A stretch of DNA of 64,000 nucleotides, from positions 1-64,000 of the forward strand of contig CAZBMZ010000005.1 in NCBI GenBank assembly GCA_964492845.1, given 5' to 3'. The translations under genes and the position numbers were made by a program. A model generated the notes under the pieces. The model was given only the letters and a program-made list of their open reading frames with translations. It did no database searches and was not told the DNA's origin. Of the stretch, positions 18,697 through 27,229 are shown piece by piece. Positions within the stretch are counted from its first letter, which is position 1. Every line of letters begins with the position of its first letter. Source of the stretch: JADJPF01 sp964492845. Its GTDB lineage: Bacteria; Acidobacteriota; Blastocatellia; Chloracidobacteriales; JADJPF01.

Positions 18697-19148
18697 GATG
18701 AATTTAAGTAATCAAGTATATGTTTGGTATGAATTTGATAACGGTTCTGATAATAATTTATTTGTTCTTTAGCTGTGGCATCGGTAAACTTTCTTAATTT
18801 ACGAAGACAATCAATATCACAACTTAGCTGAGCTTGAGAAATTTTTAGCTCTTGTTCATTCGTCACAGGTTCATCAACAGGAAAATCATCAGAGATAAGA
18901 AAAACACGCATTTTTTCTTGTTCATAAATTAAGCCTGTTAATGCTGCTGCTAGTTCATCAATTGTAGACTGTTGATCTTCTGGAGTATACATCCTAATGT
19001 AAATTATTCCATCTTCTCCCCGAATGGGATAAGCAAGACGGCCTAAAAGAGGAAATTTTTCCATTAAATGGGCAATAAATTTACGACCAGCACGGCGTTC
19101 TGTCGCAGTAAGGCGACGTTCAGGAAGAGAAAGATTTTCTTTTAACAT
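18687..19148 (-). CDS. Hypothetical protein, charged, soluble
   Basis: 153 residues, no family recognised. The N-terminal part is basic (two RR pairs at 11-12 and 18-19). The middle is mixed alpha/beta (IRGEDGIIYIRMYTPEDQ), and the C-terminal half is helical with two Cys in CDIDC. No signal peptide or membrane helix. Its last codons form one arm of a hairpin. It lies 60 bases upstream of the desaturase on the same strand and might be part of that transcript. Confidence 0.5.
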   Translation of the reverse strand: MLKENLSLPERRLTATERRAGRKFIAHLMEKFPLLGRLAYPIRGEDGIIYIRMYTPEDQQSTIDELAAALTGLIYEQEKMRVFLISDDFPVDEPVTNEQELKISQAQLSCDIDCLRKLRKFTDATAKEQINYYQNRYQIHTKHILDYLNSSHP

Positions 19149-19283
19149 AGGAACTTTATTAAGCAGTTTTAGATGTTTTTTTGGTAAGGAAATATTACTT
19201 TACTAATCCCACAAAGGCAAAGAGAAAATCTTAGTTAAGATTATATTTTTTATTACCAAACAGCTTTTTTACTGCCAAATGCC

Positions 19284-19312
19284 TTGATTTCTAATGCCGA
19301 GAAATTTATCAT
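19284..19312 (+). promoter_or_regulatory. Promoter of the BMC shell gene
   Basis: TTGATT, 17 bases, TATCAT. The start of transcription would be near 19319, just before the ribosome site AGGAG at 19335-19339. Confidence 0.5.
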
Positions 19313-19347
19313 AACCATTTGCCAACCTATTTTCAGGAGAACAAATA

Positions 19348-19623
19348 ATGGAAGCACTAGGACTAATTGAGACTAAAGGATTAGTAGCCATGATTGAAGC
19401 GGCTGATGCTATGGTAAAGGCTGCTAATGTCCGCTTGGTAAGATATGAAAAAATTGGAGATGCTTTAGTTACTGCTATTATACGTGGTGATGTTGCATCA
19501 GTAAAAGCTGCTACTGAAGCAGGTGCTGTTGCAGCACGTCGGGTTGGTCAATTAATGAGCGTTCATGTTATTGCGCGGCCACATGAAAATATTGAAATAT
19601 CACTTCCTCTAAAAAACAAATAA
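19348..19623 (+). CDS. Bacterial microcompartment hexameric shell protein (BMC-H)
   Basis: 91 residues, a complete single BMC domain. The pattern EALGLIETKGLVAMIEAADAM, then RGDVASVKAATEAGA, and HVIARPHENIE is the canonical PduA/EutM/CcmK type and looks closest to the Haliangium-type shell protein. Such subunits form hexamers that tile the protein shell around an encapsulated pathway. The pore loop reads KIGDA (35-39), where most relatives have KxGSG or KxGGG, so an acidic residue would line the pore. No pentamer (BMC-P), trimer or cargo enzyme gene is found in this window, so it is an orphan or satellite gene. Strong AGGAG ribosome site and its own promoter. Confidence 0.92.
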   Translation: MEALGLIETKGLVAMIEAADAMVKAANVRLVRYEKIGDALVTAIIRGDVASVKAATEAGAVAARRVGQLMSVHVIARPHENIEISLPLKNK

Positions 19624-19837
19624 ATCTAAAAAATTTCTTTATTATAAAGTCTAAACTGCTGCTAGAGCTAATCAAAACTTATCGGTTAGCCTCTTGCCCT
19701 CAACCAGTTGTCTTTGCTAGCATTAGTCGATTTCCTGCGTTACTATTATCAAACGCCGGGTCTTTTCCCAAATACAAATTAAAAACTTTCTATAAGTTTT
19801 CAAAACTTAACCCGATTTTTTAGCATGGGATGGGTAA

Positions 19838-21571
19838 ATGTCCACATCAAAAGTTGAATCAAATTTAGAAAAAGAAGCTATAAATAAAGCTAATGTTGAA
19901 GTTAAAGCTGATGGCATAACATCAAGCGAAACTGCTACTAGAGGCAGAAAAGAAAAATCCATTGTAGATGATTTCTTAAAACTACTTAGTTCTGTAAAGT
20001 TTGGTATTTCATTACTCGTATTATTAATGATTTTTTCTATGATAGGAACTTTTGTAGTACAAGAAGGAACATCAGATTTTCAAAAGTTCTATGAGTCGCT
20101 AACACCTGCGGAAGAATCGCTCTATAGGTCGTTAGGCTTTTTTGATATTTATCATGCATGGTATTTTAACTTACTGCTTTTAACATTAGCACTAAATATT
20201 ATTTTAGCTACAATTGATCGTGCGCCAGGATATTGGCATTTCTTTGTAAAGCCAAAACTCACAGTATCGGAAAATTACACTCGTTTTCAACCATGGTATT
20301 CTCACTATAAGATTGCAAAAGCAGAAGTTCCCACAGAAGTAATTAAAAAAGTATCAGAGGAAGCAAAACAAGTGCTAATGCCAAATTGGGCATTAATGTT
20401 TGGCCCACTTGCCAATGTTCTATCAAAACTTAGCTCACTGAGGTTTCGAGTTTCTCAAGAAGATGGTGGAACTACAGTTTTTGTAGAACGAGGGGTTTGG
20501 AATCGCTATGCTTTTTGTTTAGTTCATATTGGTCTACTTACAATTTTAATAGGTTGGTTTGTTGGTATTAAGTGGGGGCAAAAGGGAGTTGTAAGTTTAG
20601 CACCTGGCGAGGCCGCTTCTACTTTTATCTCTCCTGGTACAAATGGTAATGTTAACACTTTTCAAATGCCTTTCCGCTTGATTTGCTATGATATTGAGCA
20701 AAGTTTAATTAATTCAAAAAAACCTGATCTTAGCCCTTCTAATACTTTAGATTGGCACACTAGGGTTTACTTTGATGATGGGCAAAAGAAGTTTGATGGA
20801 GATGTTCACTTAAATTCACCTGTAGATTTTCGCGGCTATCGATTCTTTCAAGCAAGCTTTGATGAAGCTAAATCCGCCCGCAAACTTACACTTTTAGTTG
20901 TTCCAAAGGACGGTAAAGGCGAAGCACAAGAAATTACTCTTAATCGTCCTAGCCCAAAAACTAATGGAGAAATAGAAGTCCCTAATCTAGGAAAAGTTCG
21001 TTGGAAGGATTTTTATTCTGATTTCCAATATGATCCAAAAGCAGGAAAACCTTTTTCTGCTGATGGAAATTTCTCTAGACCTGTTGCAGATGTAGAAGTT
21101 TTACTAGCTGATGGAACCGTAAAAAATGTTTATGGTTTTCCTCAAGAAATGATGGAACAAGTTAAATCAGCACCATTTTTAGCAGATAAGACTGCTGTAG
21201 GCGATTACAACATTTTTCTAAAAGACTTTGAAAAAGTTTCACGCGCTCATGTTCTTCAAGTCCAATATGATCCAGGTGTAAATACTATATATTGGGGCTG
21301 TGCCTTTTTGGTAATGGCTTTATTAACAACATTTTTCTTCTCTCATGAAAGAATTTGGGTTTATATCAAACCAGGTCAAAATAATGAACTGCACTTGCAT
21401 TTTGCAGGCAATACTAGTCGTAACCGTCCAAGTTTTGATATTCGCTATGGCAAACTACTTTCACTTTTCCAAGAAAATTTCAAAGAAGTTTCTCTACTTA
21501 AACAAATAAGACCAGAAGAAAGCCTTGGAACAGATTTAACAAGAGGAAAAGGAAAACAAAAAGAAAGTTAA
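19838..21571 (+). CDS. resB: ResB/Ccs1-like cytochrome c biogenesis protein
   Basis: 577 residues. In system II cytochrome c maturation, ResB (Ccs1) works with the heme exporter CcsA to attach heme to CxxCH motifs outside the membrane. Membrane segments at about 50-72 (KFGISLLVLLMIFSMIGTFVV), 106-128, 226-246 and 485-505; a large extracytoplasmic domain (about 250-480) includes PVDFRGYRFFQASFD, typical of ResB. The N-terminal 45 residues are charged and variable. The partner ccsA is not adjacent. A natural client in this window is the diheme cytochrome at 6532. A terminator follows at 21609-21640. Confidence 0.85.
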   Translation: MSTSKVESNLEKEAINKANVEVKADGITSSETATRGRKEKSIVDDFLKLLSSVKFGISLLVLLMIFSMIGTFVVQEGTSDFQKFYESLTPAEESLYRSLGFFDIYHAWYFNLLLLTLALNIILATIDRAPGYWHFFVKPKLTVSENYTRFQPWYSHYKIAKAEVPTEVIKKVSEEAKQVLMPNWALMFGPLANVLSKLSSLRFRVSQEDGGTTVFVERGVWNRYAFCLVHIGLLTILIGWFVGIKWGQKGVVSLAPGEAASTFISPGTNGNVNTFQMPFRLICYDIEQSLINSKKPDLSPSNTLDWHTRVYFDDGQKKFDGDVHLNSPVDFRGYRFFQASFDEAKSARKLTLLVVPKDGKGEAQEITLNRPSPKTNGEIEVPNLGKVRWKDFYSDFQYDPKAGKPFSADGNFSRPVADVEVLLADGTVKNVYGFPQEMMEQVKSAPFLADKTAVGDYNIFLKDFEKVSRAHVLQVQYDPGVNTIYWGCAFLVMALLTTFFFSHERIWVYIKPGQNNELHLHFAGNTSRNRPSFDIRYGKLLSLFQENFKEVSLLKQIRPEESLGTDLTRGKGKQKES

Positions 21572-21608
21572 TAACCTAGCACTTATAGTTTCTTATCTAA
21601 CTCTAAGG

Positions 21609-21640
21609 AGATAATGCCCAGCTATTGCTGGGCATTATCT
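21609..21640. terminator. Bidirectional terminator between resB and carA
   Basis: Perfect 14-base stem AGATAATGCCCAGC (21609-21622) with 21627-21640, loop TATT. It lies between converging genes; the T-run is weak on both sides. Confidence 0.65.
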
Positions 21641-21707
21641 TTGGCAAAATAAATCAGGTTATTTGGAGCGTAAACTCTAAAAAGGGCTTAAAAATATGCC
21701 AAAATCT

Positions 21708-22829
21708 TTAACACAAACTTTCTATTTTTGATTGCCTATATTTAACTACTTCATTGCTAAATTTCTCAAATAAATAAGCTGCATCGTGTGGCCCGGGTGC
21801 TGCTTCAGGGTGATATTGCACAGAAAAAACAGGTAAATGTTTATGCTGCAAGCCTTCTAAAGTCTGATCATTTAGGTTTAAGTGAGTCATTTCTAATTCA
21901 TTTGGTAGAGAATCTATTTCTACACTAAAACCATGGTTATGTGATGTGATTTCTACTTTGCCAGTTAAAAGATTTTTTACAGGTTGATTACCCCCACGAT
22001 GACCAAATTTTAATTTATAAGTTTTACTACCAAATGCTAAAGATAATAGCTGATGACCAAGGCAAATCCCAAAAACAGGATAGCGATCAGCTAAACGGCG
22101 AATAGTGCTAGCAATTTCTTTTAATGGTGCAGGATCTCCTGGCCCATTTGAAAGAAAAATTCCATCTGGGTTAAGTTGCTCAATTTCTTCAAAGTTTGTC
22201 CAAGCAGGTACAACAGTTATATCAAAACCTTGTCTATCTAAAGACCTTAAAATATTGTGCTTAATACCAAAATCATAAGCAATAATTTTAATATTGGAGT
22301 TATTTTTAGATTCTTTTGACCACAAATATTTATTTTTACAAGAAACTTGTGTGGCTAATTCTTGGCCTAGCATTTCAGGTGTTGCACTAAGTTGTGTAAG
22401 TAGCACATCTAAATCATCTATCTGATTAGATATTATTCCTCGCATTGCTCCACAATTGCGGATATGTCTTACTAACTTACGAGTATCTATATCAGTAATT
22501 CCAATAATGTTATTTTCCTCTAAATATTGACCTAGTGATTTGGTTGATTGCCAATTACTAGCTAACTCGCTATATTCGCGTACTACTAAGCCTTTTGCAA
22601 AGGGTTTAGAGGATTCGCTATCACTAGGGTTAACTCCATAATTACCAATTAAAGGATAGGTCATTACTACGATTTGTTCAGTGTAAGAAGGGTCAGTAAG
22701 AATTTCTTGATAGCCTGTTAAAGAGGTATTAAAGACAACTTCTCCGGTAGTTTTCCCTGTTTTGCCAAAACTATAGCCATTAAAAATAGTCCCATCTTCT
22801 AACATTAGCAAAGCACGAAGTTTATTCAA
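21708..22829 (-). CDS. carA: Carbamoyl-phosphate synthase small (glutaminase) subunit
   Basis: 373 residues. It releases ammonia from glutamine for CarB, feeding pyrimidine and arginine synthesis. The class I amidotransferase triad is present: Cys in FGICLGHQ (about 255), His and Glu in VQYHPEAAPGP (about 337). FNTSLTGYQEILTDPSY and SNGPGDP are family hallmarks. I choose the TTG at 22829 as start: AAGGA precedes it, and it gives the usual short N-terminus before LLMLEDGTIFNGYSFG. An upstream TTG at 22850 has no ribosome site; the ATG at 22805 would cut the first strand. carB is not in the window. Confidence 0.92.
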   Translation of the reverse strand: MNKLRALLMLEDGTIFNGYSFGKTGKTTGEVVFNTSLTGYQEILTDPSYTEQIVVMTYPLIGNYGVNPSDSESSKPFAKGLVVREYSELASNWQSTKSLGQYLEENNIIGITDIDTRKLVRHIRNCGAMRGIISNQIDDLDVLLTQLSATPEMLGQELATQVSCKNKYLWSKESKNNSNIKIIAYDFGIKHNILRSLDRQGFDITVVPAWTNFEEIEQLNPDGIFLSNGPGDPAPLKEIASTIRRLADRYPVFGICLGHQLLSLAFGSKTYKLKFGHRGGNQPVKNLLTGKVEITSHNHGFSVEIDSLPNELEMTHLNLNDQTLEGLQHKHLPVFSVQYHPEAAPGPHDAAYLFEKFSNEVVKYRQSKIESLC

Positions 22830-23039
22830 AGATTTTTTCCTTAATTGCAAGATTTATTTTTACATTATCACGCAAAAATATTTGTCATCAAGAAAAGCCA
22901 ACGGAAGCAAGAATTTTTAAGCTAAAAATAAGCAAGGAATTTTTCTAGGAAAATCGGAAAAATTTTTGCAAGAGATGAAACTAGTAACATTCTCAAGGTA
23001 ACAACAAAATAAAAAATCTTTACAGAGGTGTAAATAGTT

Positions 23040-23525
23040 ATGTATAAAGCATTTATTTCAATACTTTTCTTATTAGTTTTTTCATCTTTTGCTCAAGCTC
23101 AAAGTTCTATTCCTAAAGTAGAGTTATTTACAGGATATTCTAGCCTAAATAGTGAATTTGGCAATAATCTTAATGGTGTGACAACTTCTATTAGTGGACA
23201 GCTTACTAAGTCTGTTTCAGCAGTTGCAGATATTAGTTTTTATAGTAAAAATGGTAGTAATGCTACTTTGCTACTTTTTGGCCCTCGTTATTCTGTTAGA
23301 ACCAATAGTCGCTTTACCCCTTATTTTCATGCTCTATTTGGGGGTGTTGCTCCAATAGGCACTTTTGCTATGAATTTTGGAGGAGGAGTTGATTATAAAG
23401 TTAACAAAAATATTAGTTTTAGACTTATCCAGGCTGATTATGTGCAGTTTCGTAATGGCAATGGTGCGCTAAATAACGCTAGAATTTCTACAGGTATAGT
23501 CTTTACCTTTGGTAATACTCGATGA
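23040..23525 (+). CDS. Small outer-membrane beta-barrel protein
   Basis: 161 residues. Signal peptide 1-20 (hydrophobic, ending AQAQ), then a run of alternating amphipathic strands (VELFTGYSSLNSEF, FTPYFHALFGG, ISFRLIQADYVQF, ARISTGIVFTF) like an eight-stranded barrel protein. AGAGGTG lies before the start. The C-terminus is unusual: barrel proteins normally end at an aromatic strand residue, and here VFTFGN is followed by TR and a TGA stop that lie in the terminal repeat of the MITE-like element starting at 23518. The end of the protein was probably altered by that insertion. Confidence 0.7.
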   Translation: MYKAFISILFLLVFSSFAQAQSSIPKVELFTGYSSLNSEFGNNLNGVTTSISGQLTKSVSAVADISFYSKNGSNATLLLFGPRYSVRTNSRFTPYFHALFGGVAPIGTFAMNFGGGVDYKVNKNISFRLIQADYVQFRNGNGALNNARISTGIVFTFGNTR

Positions 23526-23787
23526 TCAAGTTTTTGGGATAATAAAATAACTTATTGAAAAATCAAAGGTTAATGAAATGAATAGGCCGCAACTATTGTA
23601 AAATACAATGCCAAGTTTTATATAATAGATATTTATACTCCACTGTATAATGTGTATTGAAATTAGAACCACTGTTAGTAGTAGGCATAACAAACAAATA
23701 GTTTCATGAATATGCTAAATATTACTAATATATTTTCCTTGTAACTAATTTATATACACTACTTAGAAAAAACTTGATCATCGAGTA
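23516..23787. mobile_element. MITE-like element with 18-base terminal inverted repeats
   Basis: CTCGATGATCAAGTTTTT at 23518-23535 is repeated in perfect inverted form at 23768-23785. Each end is flanked by the dinucleotide TA (23516-23517 and 23786-23787), as expected from TA target duplication by IS630/mariner-type transposases. The 268-bp interior has no open frame, so it would be a non-autonomous element moved in trans. I noticed no second copy in the window. Confidence 0.6.
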
Positions 23788-24012
23788 ATAAATAATAGAG
23801 CTACAGTTTTTCCTACCAAAACCACTTAGATAAACACACAGAAATTAAGTAAATTGGGTAGTATCTTAGTTATATTTTAAGAGGCTACCCAATTTGCTTG
23901 TGAGAAATTTTCCCTAAACTTCAAAGACTAGCAATAATAGTGTTGCTAGCCCATCAAAAGTATTAAATAATACAGTTACTTGCTTTAGGTTTTGTGAGTG
24001 GAGTTCCGAAAA
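23788..24012. other. Gene-free stretch with two hairpins
   Basis: After the MITE-like element there is a strong hairpin with AAATTGGGTAG (23851-23861) pairing 23885-23895, and a smaller one with CTAGCAA/TTGCTAG near 23928-23950. Either may terminate the barrel-gene transcript or belong to the leader of the HEAT gene. No promoter is convincing. Confidence 0.5.
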
Positions 24013-25971
24013 ATGTCTTATCTTAATGAACTGATTCAAAAGTTAAAAAATAAAAATAATATATTATCGCAAAATATTGAAAATACAGAAGATATTAATA
24101 CAAAAGATTATTTAATTAATGCACTAAAAAATGAAGATGCATGGGTACGTGCTGGAGCAGCCGAGGCTTTAGGCGAACTAGGCGATGTTACTACGGCAGA
24201 ACACTTGGTACAAGTATTGTCCGATACTGACGCAGAAGTACGTAGAAAAGTAACAATGGCATTAGGTAAATTAGTTGAACCCTTAATATCTGCCTTAAGT
24301 AATCCTAATAGCGACATACGTTGTGAGGCCGCTGGAACTTTAGGAGAAATAAAAGATTTACGAGCAGTTGAGCCATTGATTATGGCATTAAAAGATACTC
24401 ATCAAGGTGTAAGACAAAATGCAGTTTGGTCATTGACACAAATTAAAGATATTAAAGCTGTAGAGCCTTTAGTTGAGTTACTTAAAGATGAAAGTTCTGT
24501 TATTAGGTTAAATGTTGCTAGTGCTTTGGGGGAATTAAGAGACTCGCGCGCGGTTGACTCACTCATCGTTGCACTTGATGACACAAGTTCAGAAGTTAGA
24601 CAAAACGCTATTTGGGCTTTAGGAAGGATTAAAGATATACGTAGCATAACACCTTTAATTTATAAACTAAAAGATGCTGACTTAGCTGTAAGAATGATAA
24701 CTATTAAATCACTAGCAGAGATACGAGAGTACGACACCTTAAAAGAGTTAATAAATTTACTTTATCAAGAAGAAAACATGGAAGTTCGAGAAACAGTAGC
24801 ATCTGCTCTAGTAGCTTTAGGGGTAAATTATCCATATGTTGCTGCTACTTTGCCAGTAGCCTTAAAAGCTAAAAAGCCAGAAATTAGATATGCTGTTTTA
24901 GGAGCAATGGCACAGTTAGATAATGTGGAATTAATAGATGAAATTATTACTACACTTAAAAGAGATGAAAATTCTGATGTAAGAAAGCGTGCTGTTTATG
25001 CCTTGGGTACAAAGAAAAACGATCGTGCTATTACTGCACTACTTGAAACTATTCGCAACAAGGAAGAAATTACAGAAATTCGCTATTTTGCTGGCTATTC
25101 TTTAGCCAAAATAGATGATGTTAGGGTTGTGCCTATTTTAATTAAGCGTTTAGGGGATGAAGACATAGACACTAGAGTTGGAGCAATTATTGCGTTAAGT
25201 GAAATGAAATCTGATTTTGTTGTTAGTAAATTAATTGCTGCCTTAAATAATCCTATTGAACATAATGATTTTGCTCGTGAATCTGCTGCACTAGTATTAG
25301 GTAAAATTCAAAATGAGCATGCAATAAAATCACTAGTAACAGCATTAAGCGATAGATCCACTGCCGTTAGACAAAGAGCCGGAGAAGCTTTAATAAAAAT
25401 ACTAGATTTTGACGCGGTAAAATACTTAATACCAGCTTTAGCAAGTGAAGATATGGAAGTAAGACAAACTGCTGTATTTAATTTGTCAAAAATGAAAGAT
25501 GTTAGGGTAGTTTACAAATTGCTAGACTTTTTAGAAGAGGCTAGCGTAGATGGTCGAGCCGGGGCAATTGTTGCTTTAGCTGAGATGAAAGACTTGCCAG
25601 TTGTTGAAATACTTATAGAATCACTAAGAGATGTTAATTCAAATGTTAGAGAAGGTGCGGCAATTACTCTAGGTCGTCTTAGTAATACTGAAGCTGTAGA
25701 GCCTTTGATTGCTTTGCTGATGGATGAAGTTTCAAGTGTTCGTTATCATACAATGGAATCTTTAGCTAAACTAAAAGATAAAAGGGTAATAGAAGCATTT
25801 ATAAAGTTACTTGAAGATGAAGAACCAGATATTAGAAGAAAAGTAGCAGAAATATTAGCAGAATTTGATGATGAACAAGCAATTAATGCACTGCGTAAAG
25901 CCTTAAAAGATCCTGTTCCAGCAGTTCAAGAAGCAGCTAAAGAGGCACTTCTACAACTTTATCGAAATTAG
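24013..25971 (+). CDS. HEAT-repeat (PBS-lyase-like) scaffold protein
   Basis: 652 residues made almost entirely of about 20 HEAT-like repeats of about 31 residues (typical unit: AVEPLIxALKDxxxxVRxNAxxALGxI). There is no signal peptide, membrane helix or second domain. Such alpha-solenoids bind proteins and act as scaffolds or regulators; the related repeats in phycobilin lyases do not imply a pigment role here. I start at ATG 24013, with GGAG nine bases upstream, rather than GTG 23998, which overlaps that site. Stands alone; partner unknown. Confidence 0.85.
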   Translation: MSYLNELIQKLKNKNNILSQNIENTEDINTKDYLINALKNEDAWVRAGAAEALGELGDVTTAEHLVQVLSDTDAEVRRKVTMALGKLVEPLISALSNPNSDIRCEAAGTLGEIKDLRAVEPLIMALKDTHQGVRQNAVWSLTQIKDIKAVEPLVELLKDESSVIRLNVASALGELRDSRAVDSLIVALDDTSSEVRQNAIWALGRIKDIRSITPLIYKLKDADLAVRMITIKSLAEIREYDTLKELINLLYQEENMEVRETVASALVALGVNYPYVAATLPVALKAKKPEIRYAVLGAMAQLDNVELIDEIITTLKRDENSDVRKRAVYALGTKKNDRAITALLETIRNKEEITEIRYFAGYSLAKIDDVRVVPILIKRLGDEDIDTRVGAIIALSEMKSDFVVSKLIAALNNPIEHNDFARESAALVLGKIQNEHAIKSLVTALSDRSTAVRQRAGEALIKILDFDAVKYLIPALASEDMEVRQTAVFNLSKMKDVRVVYKLLDFLEEASVDGRAGAIVALAEMKDLPVVEILIESLRDVNSNVREGAAITLGRLSNTEAVEPLIALLMDEVSSVRYHTMESLAKLKDKRVIEAFIKLLEDEEPDIRRKVAEILAEFDDEQAINALRKALKDPVPAVQEAAKEALLQLYRN

Positions 25972-26066
25972 TTTTCAGTAGGAGTAATTTTATATTTTCA
26001 GCAAACCTTTTATAATTTTTTATCCATCCAAACTTCTTAAGGTAACTAGCCAGTAGAGGTAAAAAT

Positions 26067-27170
26067 ATGTATCAGAAGAATATAAGAATAATTTTTTTTA
26101 TTACAATAATTTGTCTTTCAATAATAAGCCTTACAACATTTAATCCTTCTAGTTTAGCCTATTATCAACAATCTAAAGCTTTAACAAAAACAGATGTCTT
26201 AAAACGTCTGGAATCAGCTAGCCGACATGAGATTGTCCAAGGCGACATTGCAGCCGAAGTTAACGAAAAAGGAATAGATTTTTCTCTAACAGATGAAATA
26301 ATTAGAGAATTTCGTAAAGCAGGTGCTAAATCATTGGTAATAGATGCGTTACTCAGAGCAGCATCTAATAAATCTATGCCAATAGCAGACCCACTAGATG
26401 AAGGACTATATAATCCTGATGGAGAAATAGATCCAGCCACAGAAGCAAAAAGACTTGCTAACTTGCCTGTTATTGAACAAGCTAGACATTATGCTTTAAG
26501 TTACGTAGAAGAATTACCTAATTTTATTGTTAATCAAAGGGTATCACGCTTTACCCGTGACCCACGAAGCGGGCAATGGAGGCCAAAAGATATTTTAGAT
26601 ATAGAAGTTACTTTTGAAGCAACTAAGGGTGAAAGCTATAAGCTAAAATCTATAAATGGTAGACTTGCTAGCAATGGTTATGACAATGTGGGTGGAGCTA
26701 GTTCTACAGGTGAATTTGGTACGGTTTTAGTAGCACTTTTTCGACCTGATGCTAGGGCAGATTTTAAGCAAGGCCCATCTGATCGTATAAATGGCCGTAG
26801 CGCAACAATATATGATTTTCGTATATTAACCCGTAATTCTACTTATCAAGTAACGGAAACACGTTCTAATCAATCTGTTATTTCTGGTTATCGTGGTAGT
26901 GTTTGGGTTGATGAAGAGACTAAAAGGATTTTACGTATTGAGCAAGCTGCTGATGATATTCCGCCTAATTTTCCTATAACTGTTTCAGAATCAGCAGTTG
27001 ACTATGGCTGGTTTGAAATAAATGGAGAGAAGTTTTTACTTCCTAAACGTGCAGAGTTAATTATTGGCTCTGATCGTGACCGACTCTATAGCCGAAATGT
27101 ACTAGAATTTACCAACTACAGACGATTTGAAACAGATATTCGTATTGGCGGAGCAGATGAAGATGATTAA
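26067..27170 (+). CDS. Secreted acidobacterial-type protein, possibly lipoprotein-carrier fold
   Basis: 367 residues. Hydrophobic signal region 8-26. A helical segment (40-95: TKTDVLKRLESASRH, FRKAGAKSLVIDALLRAAS) is followed by a beta-rich domain (about 140-360) with PNFIVNQRVSRFTRD, RGSVWVDEETKRILRIEQAADDIP and TVSESAVDYGWFEINGEKFLLP. The latter part resembles secreted proteins I know from acidobacterial genomes, with a LolA/LppX-like strand pattern. The C-terminus is acidic. Function unknown; likely periplasmic. It ends 59 bases from the converging kinase-ATPase gene with no clear terminator. Confidence 0.6.
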   Translation: MYQKNIRIIFFITIICLSIISLTTFNPSSLAYYQQSKALTKTDVLKRLESASRHEIVQGDIAAEVNEKGIDFSLTDEIIREFRKAGAKSLVIDALLRAASNKSMPIADPLDEGLYNPDGEIDPATEAKRLANLPVIEQARHYALSYVEELPNFIVNQRVSRFTRDPRSGQWRPKDILDIEVTFEATKGESYKLKSINGRLASNGYDNVGGASSTGEFGTVLVALFRPDARADFKQGPSDRINGRSATIYDFRILTRNSTYQVTETRSNQSVISGYRGSVWVDEETKRILRIEQAADDIPPNFPITVSESAVDYGWFEINGEKFLLPKRAELIIGSDRDRLYSRNVLEFTNYRRFETDIRIGGADEDD

Positions 27171-27229
27171 AAATCTGAAGGCTTCATAGAGTCTTTTGGT
27201 TGCTACAAAAGCAGTCAGAAAGTGCTATT

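Noticed and set aside
14518..19148. Reading this block as a complete secondary-metabolite gene cluster
   Set aside because: No polyketide, peptide or terpene synthase is present; only three tailoring-type genes are linked, so I list it as a possible lipid operon.
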